From Alistipes putredinis DSM 17216 (GTDB taxonomy: Bacteria > Bacteroidota > Bacteroidia > Bacteroidales > Rikenellaceae), in contig NZ_DS499580.1 of assembly GCF_000154465.1 (NCBI RefSeq), positions 415,643 to 479,642 on the forward strand: a stretch of DNA of 64,000 nt, read 5' to 3'. The translations under genes were made by a program, and so were the position numbers. The notes beneath the pieces were generated by a model. It saw only the letters and a program-made list of their open reading frames with translations, made no database searches and was not told the DNA's origin. Below, piece after piece: positions 28,059 through 37,200 of this stretch; within the stretch, counting starts at the first letter, position 1; every line of letters begins with the position of its first letter.

Positions 28059-29040
28059 TCTTGTTCTTTAATCTTTTGATTTCTTTATCAAAATCGCTTT
28101 CAAGCAGTTCCATTTCGCGTTTGCGATAAATGGCAAACTCCTTTTCTGCCTTCTCAATCGCTTGTTTATGCGAAATATTTCCCTTGCCAATCAAAACCTT
28201 ACGCTTGTGTGCTATGATTTGGCTATCCAGTGCCTCTATCCAATCTTTCATTGTCATAGGATTCATTTCCAATGCTTGGAACTCGGCAAAGTCCAAGAAA
28301 CCGGAAACAAGCAGATTCAGACGTTGGAGTTCAATCGCAGTCAGATAGTTCTTAGCGATCTTTACGTCATCTTTAGTTACATAGTTCCCCTTGAAGTTCG
28401 TCATGCCTACAAACGGCTTTTCATTGTCCACGCGATTGTATATCACTTCGGCAGCAGTATTCTCATGAACTGCATAATGCAGTTTGTTTTGTACGGTGGC
28501 AAAGAACATCTTTGTCATCTCATCGCGTGGATCATAATCCGTAGCCGTAGCATAAATATCGGTGACTTGCTGATAAAAATTGCGCTCGCTACTACGAATA
28601 TCCCTAATGCGTTGCAGCAACTCACGGAAATAGCGGTTACCCCCTTGCTTTAAGCGTTCATCATCCATAGCAAACCCTTTCTGGATATACTCATGAAGTC
28701 GTTGTGTTGCCCAACGGCGGAAACGAGTAGCCACTTGCGACTGAACACGATAGCCCAAGGCAATAATCATGTCAAGGTTGTAGTGCTCTACTTCTCGTTC
28801 AACCTTACGAGAACCTTCTATTTGAACTGTTCGGAATTTCCGAACAGTTGCCTCCTTTGCTAGTTCTCCATCTTCAAATATATGCTTGATATGCTCACTT
28901 ACATTCGATTTGCTTGTTTGGTATATCTCAACTAATTGTCCCTGAGTCAGCCACAAGTCTTCATCAGCAAAGCGCACAGACACACGAGTTATCTCGTTAT
29001 CGTCCTGATAGAGTATTATTTGGTTTTCTTTGTTCATCAT
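28039..29040 (-). CDS. rhuM: RhuM family protein (island copy)
   Basis: 333 residues of the RhuM family. The N-terminal helix-turn-helix-like domain (DLWLTQGQLVEIYQTSKSN, then HIKHIFEDGELAKEATVRKF) is followed by VEHYNLDMIIALGYRVQS and the C-terminal AKNYLTAIELQRLNLLVSGF. RhuM proteins were named from a Salmonella pathogenicity island and are frequent in phage and defence islands; their biochemical role is unsettled. It is the last gene of the AAA15-kwaA-kwaB-rhuM operon, two bases after kwaB. A paralogue lies at 51654-52652. Confidence 0.88.
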   Translation of the reverse strand: MMNKENQIILYQDDNEITRVSVRFADEDLWLTQGQLVEIYQTSKSNVSEHIKHIFEDGELAKEATVRKFRTVQIEGSRKVEREVEHYNLDMIIALGYRVQSQVATRFRRWATQRLHEYIQKGFAMDDERLKQGGNRYFRELLQRIRDIRSSERNFYQQVTDIYATATDYDPRDEMTKMFFATVQNKLHYAVHENTAAEVIYNRVDNEKPFVGMTNFKGNYVTKDDVKIAKNYLTAIELQRLNLLVSGFLDFAEFQALEMNPMTMKDWIEALDSQIIAHKRKVLIGKGNISHKQAIEKAEKEFAIYRKREMELLESDFDKEIKRLKNKNDNSSN

Positions 29041-29042
29041 AA

Positions 29043-29894
29043 TTAGTGATTATCTTTTTTCTTTGAATTTGAACGATAAAGCCTGTCGGTAATTACACCC
29101 CTAAATATATCCTCATTGAGAAACTCTAAAACACGGTTCAAATCTGCAACATTATTTGTCGGTAAAACCAATTCTTTATTTTCATTTATTTGTGCATTAA
29201 CTCCGTATTTGTTTAATAGGCTAGTTTTTGTTCGAGGTGCTTTTCTCATAAAAGCTGAAATATTGTCTGTATTCGATAACAACTTTATAAGCCGACGCGT
29301 CTTTATATTTGCAATATGCTTTATACTTTCAGTATTTACATTAATTCCATCTATTTCTCCAAAGGATTCAATTTCAGCATTTGTAGCCTCGGTAACAAAA
29401 TCTATTAGTGAGAATATTTGATTTGCGACTGTATAACTTTGAAAATACAGTTTCCCCTCCTCATATAGTGCATGAATCTTATCTTCAACAATAAAAGCAG
29501 AGTTATTCATTTTTGCAAATATATTTCCACATTCAAACTGCAAGACCATTTTTCGTTGTAACATGTTTCTCTTATTAAAGACCTGAAAATAGAATTTTCC
29601 GTCATCGTAATAAAAGATACTTTTAGGCATATCTTCATTTATATTGTATTCAGACATATCAGCCTGATTATATGGTATGCGAGCAAAATCTTCAGGTAAG
29701 TCATAATGTACATATGTTATATTCTCCCCGTTCCGGCTAATGATATTGCCATCGAAAACATCTTCTTCTATACCTTCTGGTTTAAATATAGCACCTCCAT
29801 TTATAAATATATTTTTAATCTCTGTTACTATCTCTTCTTTAAGAGAAATGTGTTTTACTGTATTATCGGACATCAATGCATAAAATTGGCTCAT
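29043..29894 (-). CDS. kwaB: KwaB-like (DUF4868) Kiwa defence protein
   Basis: 283 residues. A central segment, AFIVEDKIHALYEEGKLYF followed by YTVANQIFSLIDFVTEAT, matches the DUF4868 pattern (a beta hairpin stating an open/folded state, then a helix) that defines KwaB. The C-terminal half is helical with paired Arg (NIKTRRLIKLLSN). KwaB is the DNA-binding effector of the Kiwa antiphage system, docked on membrane KwaA. Assignment rests on this pattern plus the adjacent multi-pass protein of KwaA size, one base upstream. A sequence-profile search would settle it. Confidence 0.65.
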   Translation of the reverse strand: MSQFYALMSDNTVKHISLKEEIVTEIKNIFINGGAIFKPEGIEEDVFDGNIISRNGENITYVHYDLPEDFARIPYNQADMSEYNINEDMPKSIFYYDDGKFYFQVFNKRNMLQRKMVLQFECGNIFAKMNNSAFIVEDKIHALYEEGKLYFQSYTVANQIFSLIDFVTEATNAEIESFGEIDGINVNTESIKHIANIKTRRLIKLLSNTDNISAFMRKAPRTKTSLLNKYGVNAQINENKELVLPTNNVADLNRVLEFLNEDIFRGVITDRLYRSNSKKKDNH

Positions 29895-29895
29895 G

Positions 29896-30486
29896 TTATT
29901 TCTCGTTAATTATTAAACCCATATAATCTGTCACTTCAATAAACTTTTTAATCTCATTCTTATTTCTGATACATTTTCCAGAAATTAGTATGTAGGTATT
30001 TTCTTCTGTATATACTTCATAATAACGATACCCCCATATTGAACAAAGTAAATTGTAGTTATTGTTATTGTAACTTGCAATCGCGATAAAGCAGCATTGA
30101 AGTATTATGCAAACAAATAATACCATAAAATCAAGTTTGTCGGCAAATATTGTTAACCAAGGGATTATAGATGAAATTATTTGCTCCGCACTGTTCAGAG
30201 ATAAATTTGAATAAGATTTCACTTGAATGGTTTTTCCTTCCTTGTGTTTGTTGGATTTTCTATAAAGAAAAATTTTAATACCGATAAGGCATATCAACAT
30301 AAATCCGAAACTAATATTGATGCCCCACCATTCAAAACTAGTAGGAAATATCTTATTTTCTAGCATATCATCCCATAGTTGAAAATAATTCGTGCTATCC
30401 TTAATAACACCTATTAATCCCAGTGACAAGAATGTTGGTGCTGTTACCGTGGCAGTGAACAAAAATTTAGAAATAAAACTTACCAT
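29896..30486 (-). CDS. kwaA: KwaA-like multi-pass membrane protein of Kiwa
   Basis: 196 residues with about four hydrophobic segments (residues ~5-29, ~52-73, ~100-112 and ~118-138) and a soluble C-terminal tail with GYRYYEVYTEENTYILISGK. Kiwa KwaA is a small four-helix inner-membrane protein that senses phage infection and recruits KwaB. Size, topology and tight coupling to the KwaB-like gene support the call; no signature motif is diagnostic to my eye. Confidence 0.6.
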   Translation of the reverse strand: MVSFISKFLFTATVTAPTFLSLGLIGVIKDSTNYFQLWDDMLENKIFPTSFEWWGINISFGFMLICLIGIKIFLYRKSNKHKEGKTIQVKSYSNLSLNSAEQIISSIIPWLTIFADKLDFMVLFVCIILQCCFIAIASYNNNNYNLLCSIWGYRYYEVYTEENTYILISGKCIRNKNEIKKFIEVTDYMGLIINEK

Positions 30487-30493
30487 CAGAAAA

Positions 30494-31870
30494 TTATTTT
30501 AAAGATGAAAATAATTTATTTATCTCTTCTTCTGTCTCGAATATGGGGGTTGCGCCGTATTCGCCATTGAGGTAACTGTTTTGAAGCATTTTATCAAAAC
30601 GCACATTATATAAATTATCCATTCGTCCAAATGAACTGATACCGTTATTGTCTTTTTTCATCAACCATATTTCATCTCTCCTGAATATCTTTTGATCCAT
30701 TAAAGAGCTTTCATGAGTGGTAAAAATCAGTTGACTAGAAACATCTTTTGAATGCTTATAAAACAATAAAATTATTTGCTTAATAAGTGATGGATGTAAG
30801 CTACGTTCCATTTCATCAACAATAAAGACTTTTCCTCCTTGAATCAAGTCCAAGATAAGTGGAATATAATCGAATAAACGTTTTGTACCATCACTCTCAT
30901 CGCCAAGCGAAAAAAGTTCAATGTCAGCTTCATCCATTTTTTTATGCACAGTCATCAATTTCTTAGCCCTAATTTCACCATCAATCAAGTTAATTAAATA
31001 CAGGTTATCGTCAAATCTTAATGCTCCAAATGCTTCATCAGTATTGGATTTTGATAAATCTGTTTTGATTGCACGTTGTAAATCGTGTGGAATTCCAAGT
31101 TTTTCAAATTGAACATCTATTAATTTCACACCATCAACGCCCGTATTGAAGTATCTTAATAGTGCCCCAAAACCACGTTTTAAGTCGTTATCATCAGCCG
31201 CTTTAAGTAATACACCTTGTTTGTATGGTGTGTCGGGAAATATAATTTTAAGGGAATTTACAAACCAGTCGATAACTGCATCTAAATCTTTTATATTTGA
31301 TACATTTTCATGAATGTTACGACTCATAACTTCGTGGAGGAATAATTGCTTTTGTGGCGTTGCTTTTGCTAGAAAAGAAAGGAATTGTGATTCTTCTTCT
31401 TTGGGGTTAAGCTTAAGTAGATATGAAATTTCAAATTCAGACTTTTTTGTTTCTCTTTGAAAAATAACACAGTCGCTGTTTTTGTTTATTTGTTTAAGCC
31501 ATTCTGAACTTATTTGTTCAGAATTGTAACTAAATCCGTATTCATATTTTTTGTTACCACATAGTATGTGATAAATAATAGTGGTATCTCTTTTTTTATT
31601 TTCGGAACTCAAGCGAAATGGGTAAAAATCTATCAAATCATCTGTTCTCGTGCCCCTTAGAACAAGCCTTTTCCCTAACTCAATCGCTTTTACGAAATTG
31701 CTCTTTCCACCTGCATTCGCTCCAAACATTGCAGCAGACTTTAATACCCATTGTCCTTTAATGGGTTCCGTTTTATGTTCCTTTTTCAAAGTGCCTTTAT
31801 TAGGTAGAAGAGAGAAGGTTTCCCTGTTCCTAAAAGAGAGAAAGTTCTCAACTATAAATTGCTGTAACAT
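30494..31870 (-). CDS. AAA15-family ATPase (overcoming lysogenisation defect/AbiL-like)
   Basis: 458 residues. It starts MLQQFIVENFLSFRNRETF, the usual ABC/SMC-type AAA15 opening. Walker A is GANAGGKSN (~residue 50), the ABC-type signature region falls near LGDESDGTKRLF, and Walker B is KVFIVDEMERSLHP. The C-terminal D-loop and H-loop follow (LIFTTHESSLMD). Proteins of this class act in AbiL, Septu-like and related abortive-infection systems, usually with a nuclease partner such as RloB. No such partner is present; instead it leads a tight operon with kwaA, kwaB and rhuM (gaps 7, 1 and 2 bases). Confidence 0.85.
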   Translation of the reverse strand: MLQQFIVENFLSFRNRETFSLLPNKGTLKKEHKTEPIKGQWVLKSAAMFGANAGGKSNFVKAIELGKRLVLRGTRTDDLIDFYPFRLSSENKKRDTTIIYHILCGNKKYEYGFSYNSEQISSEWLKQINKNSDCVIFQRETKKSEFEISYLLKLNPKEEESQFLSFLAKATPQKQLFLHEVMSRNIHENVSNIKDLDAVIDWFVNSLKIIFPDTPYKQGVLLKAADDNDLKRGFGALLRYFNTGVDGVKLIDVQFEKLGIPHDLQRAIKTDLSKSNTDEAFGALRFDDNLYLINLIDGEIRAKKLMTVHKKMDEADIELFSLGDESDGTKRLFDYIPLILDLIQGGKVFIVDEMERSLHPSLIKQIILLFYKHSKDVSSQLIFTTHESSLMDQKIFRRDEIWLMKKDNNGISSFGRMDNLYNVRFDKMLQNSYLNGEYGATPIFETEEEINKLFSSLK

Positions 31871-31903
31871 ATACTATCTCATTGATTATATAATAAATCG
31901 GTG

Positions 31904-31935
31904 CAAATTTAGAGATTTTTTCTCAGCAAAACAAA
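31904..31935 (-). promoter_or_regulatory. Promoter of the AAA15-kwaA-kwaB-rhuM operon
   Basis: Minus strand: TTTG (31932-31935), a 20-nt spacer, TAAATTTG (31904-31911), 34 bases before the ATPase ATG. Confidence 0.7.
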
Positions 31936-31993
31936 TGTATATGCCAATAAATGCCAAATATCTATATTGTAAATGTGAATTTTTCACATGTTG

Positions 31994-32025
31994 TTTGTTT
32001 GTAAGAGAAAAAGTCCATATCTTTG
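31994..32025 (+). promoter_or_regulatory. Promoter of the TIR-caspase-TIR operon
   Basis: TTTG 31994-31997, a 20-nt spacer, TATCTTTG 32018-32025. The predicted leader (from ~32032) folds into a hairpin at 32032-32071: GAATTC pairs with GAATTC and CTGG with CCAG. A related AATTCGA-ATT motif recurs at about 34044 in front of the 57-residue gene. Confidence 0.65.
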
Positions 32026-32083
32026 CTGTGTGAATTCGAAATTAAGACCCTGGCGAAGGACCAGAGAATTCGCGCTAATTGAT

Positions 32084-32491
32084 ATGTATAGAATATTTAT
32101 ATCACACTCGTGGGCATATTCTTCAGATTATGACAAAATTGAATCATTCTTGCGTTAGGAAGGTATCGTCTTTTACAACCATTCAGTTCCTAAAAATGAT
32201 CCTATTCACACAAATGGCACAGACAAACAATTATCTGATGCAATAGAGGCAAAGGTAAAGGGGTGCAGTTGCATTATCATTCTTGCAGGAGTTTATGCCA
32301 CTTATAGCAAATGGATTAATAAAGAGATTGAAATGGCAAAGAAGTACAACAAACCTATCATTGCTGTTCAGCCATGGGGAGCAGAACGCACATCCTCTAT
32401 CGTAAAAAATGCAGCAGATGTTATCGTTGGCTGGAATGCAAAATCTGTTGCCAATGCTGTCCGTAACTACGCCATTTATCAATCACTATAA
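32084..32491 (+). pseudogene. ThsB-like TIR-domain gene with an in-frame TAG stop
   Basis: A 136-codon frame, complete except for TAG at codon 25 (32156-32158). It starts MYRIFISHSWAYSSDYDKI and continues VFYNHSVPKNDPIHTNG, CSCIIILAGVYATYSKWINK and KPIIAVQPWG, which match the TIR-like DUF1863/ThsB family of Thoeris. The presumed catalytic Glu lies in WINKEIEMA. Everything after the stop is intact, so this is a recent point nonsense mutation (one base from CAG, AAG or GAG) or, less likely, read-through. It is first in the operon, 11 bases before the caspase gene. Confidence 0.85.
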
Positions 32492-32502
32492 CTATTTGTT
32501 AC

Positions 32503-33414
32503 ATGAAAAAGGCATTGTTGATTGGGATTAATGATTATCCCGAAGGAAATGAATTGACAGGGTGTATTGAGGACATCAATAGCGTTAAAGCTGCAATTGA
32601 ACGACATGGTGACGGATCTCCTAACTTTGGCGTAAAAATGATGCCAAATGTACAGACTTCAGGAGAAGTGATGGATGCTATTCGTAAACTTTTTGCAGGA
32701 AATGATGATACTGCTCTCTTTTATTTTTCTGGGCATGGCTATATGAATAGCACTGGTGCAGAAATTGTTATGCCTCAAGATATAGCTACCCCTGGTCAAT
32801 ATTATACGGGGATACAGATGTCAACAATAATGAGTATTGTTAACACTTCCAAGGTTCGCAACAAGATTATCATTTTGGATTGTTGTCACTCAGGCAATAT
32901 CGGGAAATACGAACTTCAGGATGTAGGTAGCATTTTAAATACAGGAGTTTCAGTCTTAACAGCTTGTCGTGAAGACGAAGTTGCTATGGAAGCTGGTGGT
33001 CATGGTCTTTTTACAGAATTATTATGTACTGCGCTAAATGGCGGAGCATCGGATTATTGCGGTAACATTACTATTGGCGGTGTATATGCATATATCGATC
33101 GCTCTTTTGGACCTTGGGATCAAAGACCTGTATTCAAGACTAATGTTACGGAATTTGCTCCATTACGTACAGTTACGCCACAGGTATCATTGTCAATTAT
33201 TCGCGAATTAACAAACCTGTTTACAAATCCCAATAACGATTTAGCTCTAGACCCATCTTTTGAGGATACGAACGACCCATCTGTAAATCATGAATATATT
33301 CTCCCTTATGCAGATGCGAACAACGTTAGAAAATTCAAATTACTTCAAAAGTTGCAGAGTATAGGGTTTGTAAAACCTATAAATGAGGAGTTCATAGTAC
33401 CGGATGTCAGTTGA
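32503..33414 (+). CDS. Caspase-like (C14) protease, Thoeris-type effector
   Basis: 303 residues. The N-terminal caspase p20-like domain (KKALLIGINDYPEGNELTGC) has the catalytic dyad His in FYFSGHGY (~residue 80) and Cys in ILDCCHSG (~residue 127). The p10-like part ends near GPWDQRPV and a ~90-residue C-terminal helical region follows. In type IV Thoeris a TIR enzyme makes a cyclic ADP-ribose-type signal that switches on a caspase-like protease, killing the infected cell. Two TIR genes flank this protease, which fits that scheme. Activation by TIR product is inferred, not shown. Confidence 0.88.
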   Translation: MKKALLIGINDYPEGNELTGCIEDINSVKAAIERHGDGSPNFGVKMMPNVQTSGEVMDAIRKLFAGNDDTALFYFSGHGYMNSTGAEIVMPQDIATPGQYYTGIQMSTIMSIVNTSKVRNKIIILDCCHSGNIGKYELQDVGSILNTGVSVLTACREDEVAMEAGGHGLFTELLCTALNGGASDYCGNITIGGVYAYIDRSFGPWDQRPVFKTNVTEFAPLRTVTPQVSLSIIRELTNLFTNPNNDLALDPSFEDTNDPSVNHEYILPYADANNVRKFKLLQKLQSIGFVKPINEEFIVPDVS

Positions 33415-33447
33415 CAGAGTTGGGAAAGTATTATTGGCGATTAGTAA

Positions 33448-34008
33448 ATGAAGGAAGAATCTAATATGAAGTATTTTAGCGAGGCGTATTTTCGTAACAT
33501 AGCATATAGCACTCCCCTTTACGAGCAACGTACATATAGCGATAATCTTCAAGGAGCATCTCTATATAAACAGTTTGATATATTCCTTTCATACAATATT
33601 TCTGATTTGAATGTTGTAAAAGGTATATATTACACTTTGTCGAAAATGGGGTTACAAGTATATCTTGACTGCATTGTTGATGTTGACTTGAAAAGGAATG
33701 AAACAAATAAAGATACAGCAAAAAGGTTGCAGAAAAGATTAATGAGCAGTAAATCTTTAATTTATGCTCAATCACCAGAAGCTGGAAGAAGTAATTGGAT
33801 GCCATGGGAATTAGGTGTCGTGGATGGACATACTGGTAAATGTATGATCATGCCTGTTACAAAAGATGCGCAACATGCAAGTCCTCAACGGGAGTATTTA
33901 CTTCTCTATCCATATATTATGCCTTATGGTATTGAAGGACAGATGAGAGTCTTCACAGAGTCATATCCTTATAGTGGAGAAGATCTTAGTTCATATATAC
34001 GGAAATAA
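33448..34008 (+). CDS. TIR-domain protein, second TIR of the locus
   Basis: 186 residues. After a ~45-residue N-terminal stretch comes a TIR domain: QFDIFLSYNISDLNVVKG, LQVYLDCIVDVDL, SLIYAQSPEAGRSNWMPWE and LGVVDGHTGKCMIMPV. The Glu of the WMPWELG motif is at the catalytic NADase position. It is a different TIR subfamily (toll-like TIR_2) from the DUF1863-like gene at 32084. It lies 33 bases after the caspase gene, in the same operon, and is intact, so it could supply the NAD-derived signal now that the first TIR gene is interrupted. An alternative start is 33466. Confidence 0.83.
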   Translation: MKEESNMKYFSEAYFRNIAYSTPLYEQRTYSDNLQGASLYKQFDIFLSYNISDLNVVKGIYYTLSKMGLQVYLDCIVDVDLKRNETNKDTAKRLQKRLMSSKSLIYAQSPEAGRSNWMPWELGVVDGHTGKCMIMPVTKDAQHASPQREYLLLYPYIMPYGIEGQMRVFTESYPYSGEDLSSYIRK

Positions 34009-34070
34009 CTCATAATATTAAGCAGTGCATTCTCGGCTGCATAATTCGAGATTGACCTAAAAAGAAGATT

Positions 34071-34244
34071 ATGGCAACAAATCCACCGTCAGGAGACGGA
34101 CATCGCAATGGTGCAGTAAGAAATCGTTCACAGGTTTATAATCCCAAAACTGAACAATGGGTAAAAAGGGATAAAGATACTGGGCGTTTTATGGATGTCA
34201 AACAAGATGGTACACCGTTTAAAGGTGTGCGAAAAGAAAAGTGA
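34071..34244 (+). CDS. Conserved 57-residue protein closing the TIR-caspase operon
   Basis: Starts MATNPPSGDGHRNGAVRNRS, then a WVKRD segment, DTGRFMD and a basic PFKGVRKEK C-terminus. It looks strongly constrained and probably disordered. I recall similar small proteins in other bacteria without known function. It is followed at once by a terminator, so it belongs to the rightward operon. Confidence 0.75.
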   Translation: MATNPPSGDGHRNGAVRNRSQVYNPKTEQWVKRDKDTGRFMDVKQDGTPFKGVRKEK

Positions 34245-34247
34245 GTT

Positions 34248-34281
34248 AAAACGAGGGCAAGAGTATAACTTGCCCTCGTTT
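34248..34281. terminator. Terminator between the TIR-caspase operon and the restriction gene
   Basis: A 13-bp perfect stem (34248-34260/61 with 34269-34281) and a 7-nt loop. The genes on either side converge here. Confidence 0.85.
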
Positions 34282-34285
34282 ATGC

Positions 34286-37200
34286 TTACATCGGTTTTAT
34301 CATTGATTCAATAAATGAGATTTCTTCGTCTGTAAGATTGTATTTGACATACAGTTGTTTGTCAATTTGAACAGATGAAAGCGACCAATCAATATCGCTT
34401 TCCTTCGAGAAGTCCTGCGTCGGGACAAAACGGAATGTTTTGGCCGTAGCATCTTGACTTGACTTCGCTTGACAGTGCATGAACCTCGCAAAGCGAGATT
34501 TGAGATATAGGCAAATATTTACGCACTCATCATACGAAACATTGGAATCTGCGAATATGCAAAGGTAAGATTCTGTACAAATTTCGTTAGGCTTTCCAAC
34601 AAACGCATTAAGATTGTCATCATTAGCCTCTGTGCCAATGTTGTTTGCTCGAGGAATGATTACTTTGAATCTATCAATCCAGTTAGTGTGCAAAGGAACA
34701 AGATTACGTTCCACATACCCTTTTTTGAGACCTTTACCAATACAGACAACAGGAGTTGTCAGCCCATCAGATGTTTCATGAAAATTGGGATCGCTCACGA
34801 AATAACCACGCAAGCCAAATGGTCTCAATGGTGATACAAATGATTGGATGTATTCACTACTCTGTTCCGTTACTTTGGTGATGATTGAAATACTTCTACC
34901 ATCTCGGATAAAAATATCAGAGGTATTCTGAGCAAGGCTTCTTTGAGAAGCATATACGCCAGTTTCTGTATGAGAAATTATGGTAGGTGCGGTTTTTATG
35001 TTATCATATTTTGCGTCCATTAGGAAATAGCATAATCCACCTTTGATCCCACATTACTGAAAAGGTCTGATGCTTTCGGATAATCGTGCAAGCTGCGAAT
35101 AGTTTTGTCTGATAGCATATCTGCACGAAAGTCATCAAGCCCTCGTCCTCCTGCATACCAACGAGCAGGCATAATCATTGAAATAAAATTGGGTTGAACT
35201 TTTTTAGCTATAGAAACAAAATACTGATAAACTGGCACAGAACTTGCTTGTGCGTCTCCATCCATAACTTGATACGGTGGATTTCCCACTATCGCATTGA
35301 ATTTCATATTCTTTATTCCTGTTCTTTCTGAAACGAATTTATCAACCTGCTTGATAAAGTGTTCAGGTTTGTTTTTAATTTGATTGATTAAATCCTCAAA
35401 GTATCTGGTGTTTACCTTAGCCTTGCGGAAGCCTATCAAGGTTCGTTTGGTGATGCTCTTTGCCATGGGAGTTTTGCAGATGACAAAGATGTTTTCTGCG
35501 ACAACCTTGTCCCAGATTTGTTGTTCGTCTTCGATACTTGACACCGAAAATAAAGAGTTCTTTACTCGTGTACGGTAAATGCTGTATGCCATATAGAGGG
35601 GATATAATCCCGATTTTGAGTTGATTTCAAGAATACGAGAATCCTCGGCAAATACATTGGCGGTCACTTCACCCTTGTCAATGAAACGAGGTTCGGACAG
35701 TGTGGTTTCATACCCTTGTTCAAAGAAGTTATATCCACCCAAACAGTCGCCAAGGTGCATATTCACCACACGCCAAGGAGTAAGCACCGTTTCCTTATCC
35801 GGATTACGGAATGTACTGAAAATATCCGTTATGCGCTCGATGCGTTCCTCCACGCTGAGTTTGTCGGCAGCACGAGCCATAGCCCGGATACGCTTTCCGG
35901 CTGCACAGAATATCTCCGGGTCATAGTATTTCTTGATGTTGTTGAATTTCTGTTTGGTAACACCCTTAGGCATAAATTCTTCCCACGATTGAGGGTCGAT
36001 GAGCGAAGCGAAGTTGTCAATGGTGATTTCTTGAGACTCGTCTTTCAACTCTGCTCCATAAATCAGCAAAGGCATACGGATGGATATACCCCGAAGAATG
36101 GAAATAGCGGCTTCCCGATTGTTCTTTTTCTTCTTCAGTTCTTCCAGTCGTTGTTTCTCCTCCTCTGTCAAAGGCTGTTTGTCCTTACCTTTCTTCTTGG
36201 ATTTCTTTTCAAGACTTTCAAGTTCCTCGTATTGCTCATCAGTCAGCCCCTGATTGTTGATGTCCACTTGATTCGTCTTGGGCATGGCTTTTGTCTGACC
36301 GATAATCTTTTTGAGGTCATCGAACTCTTGCAACTCCAAATCATTGAGTTTCATTAACTCATCATTATACAGACTTCTGTCCTCAAAGCCATTGCGCACG
36401 ACACGTTCCACATAGACCTTTTTGAGTTGTTCCAACATCCTTGGCACATCAAACTGATTCATCTTGGAACCCTCGATGGATATTATCGGGCAGAAATTCA
36501 GGAACTCGCCCATAATCTTACGGTCGTTGCCACTGGTCTTTCCTGTCTTGGATGAAATCTTGGCTGTTTCTGCTATCACTTTCAATGTTCTGTCCGGTGC
36601 GAAGTCAAAGACATAGCATTGCTCTTTAACCTTTCCGTTGATAGCGGCAGGAGTCTGCACACGGAAGATAGTCTGCATATAACTGGAGGCAGCCGTGTTA
36701 TACGAGCCTGACAGCATAAACACAGCTGTCCAAGCCTTCACACTGACACCCGTTGTCAGTCTGCCACAAGACAAGGTAATGGTACGTGTGGCATCAGGGT
36801 CTTTGCCAATGGCTTCTTCTACCGCCACAAGTGCATCCTTGCTTTCTTCATCCTCATCTCCATTGCCTGCAACATTCACAACCTTGAAATGTTGGAATAC
36901 CGAATGTGTCTGCAACATGGCACTCATCGCCCGTGCCTCCTTCACTCCAGGCAGCATCCACAGGGTATGACGGAATATATTGCGGTATTCCTCATTGGCA
37001 AACGGATAGCAACTCTCCCGGTCCTCTTTGGTTATAAGATTCAAGAAAGCACTTACATCCTTGTCATGAACGAAAGTTCCATTGTCATTTACACGGAAGA
37101 ACTCACGGAAGTTGAATGCCACATCTTCGTCCACGAACTCATTGAGTAATCGTCCGAGGTCATAGGTGTAAATGTTCATGGTTGGCAGTGATGCGTATGG

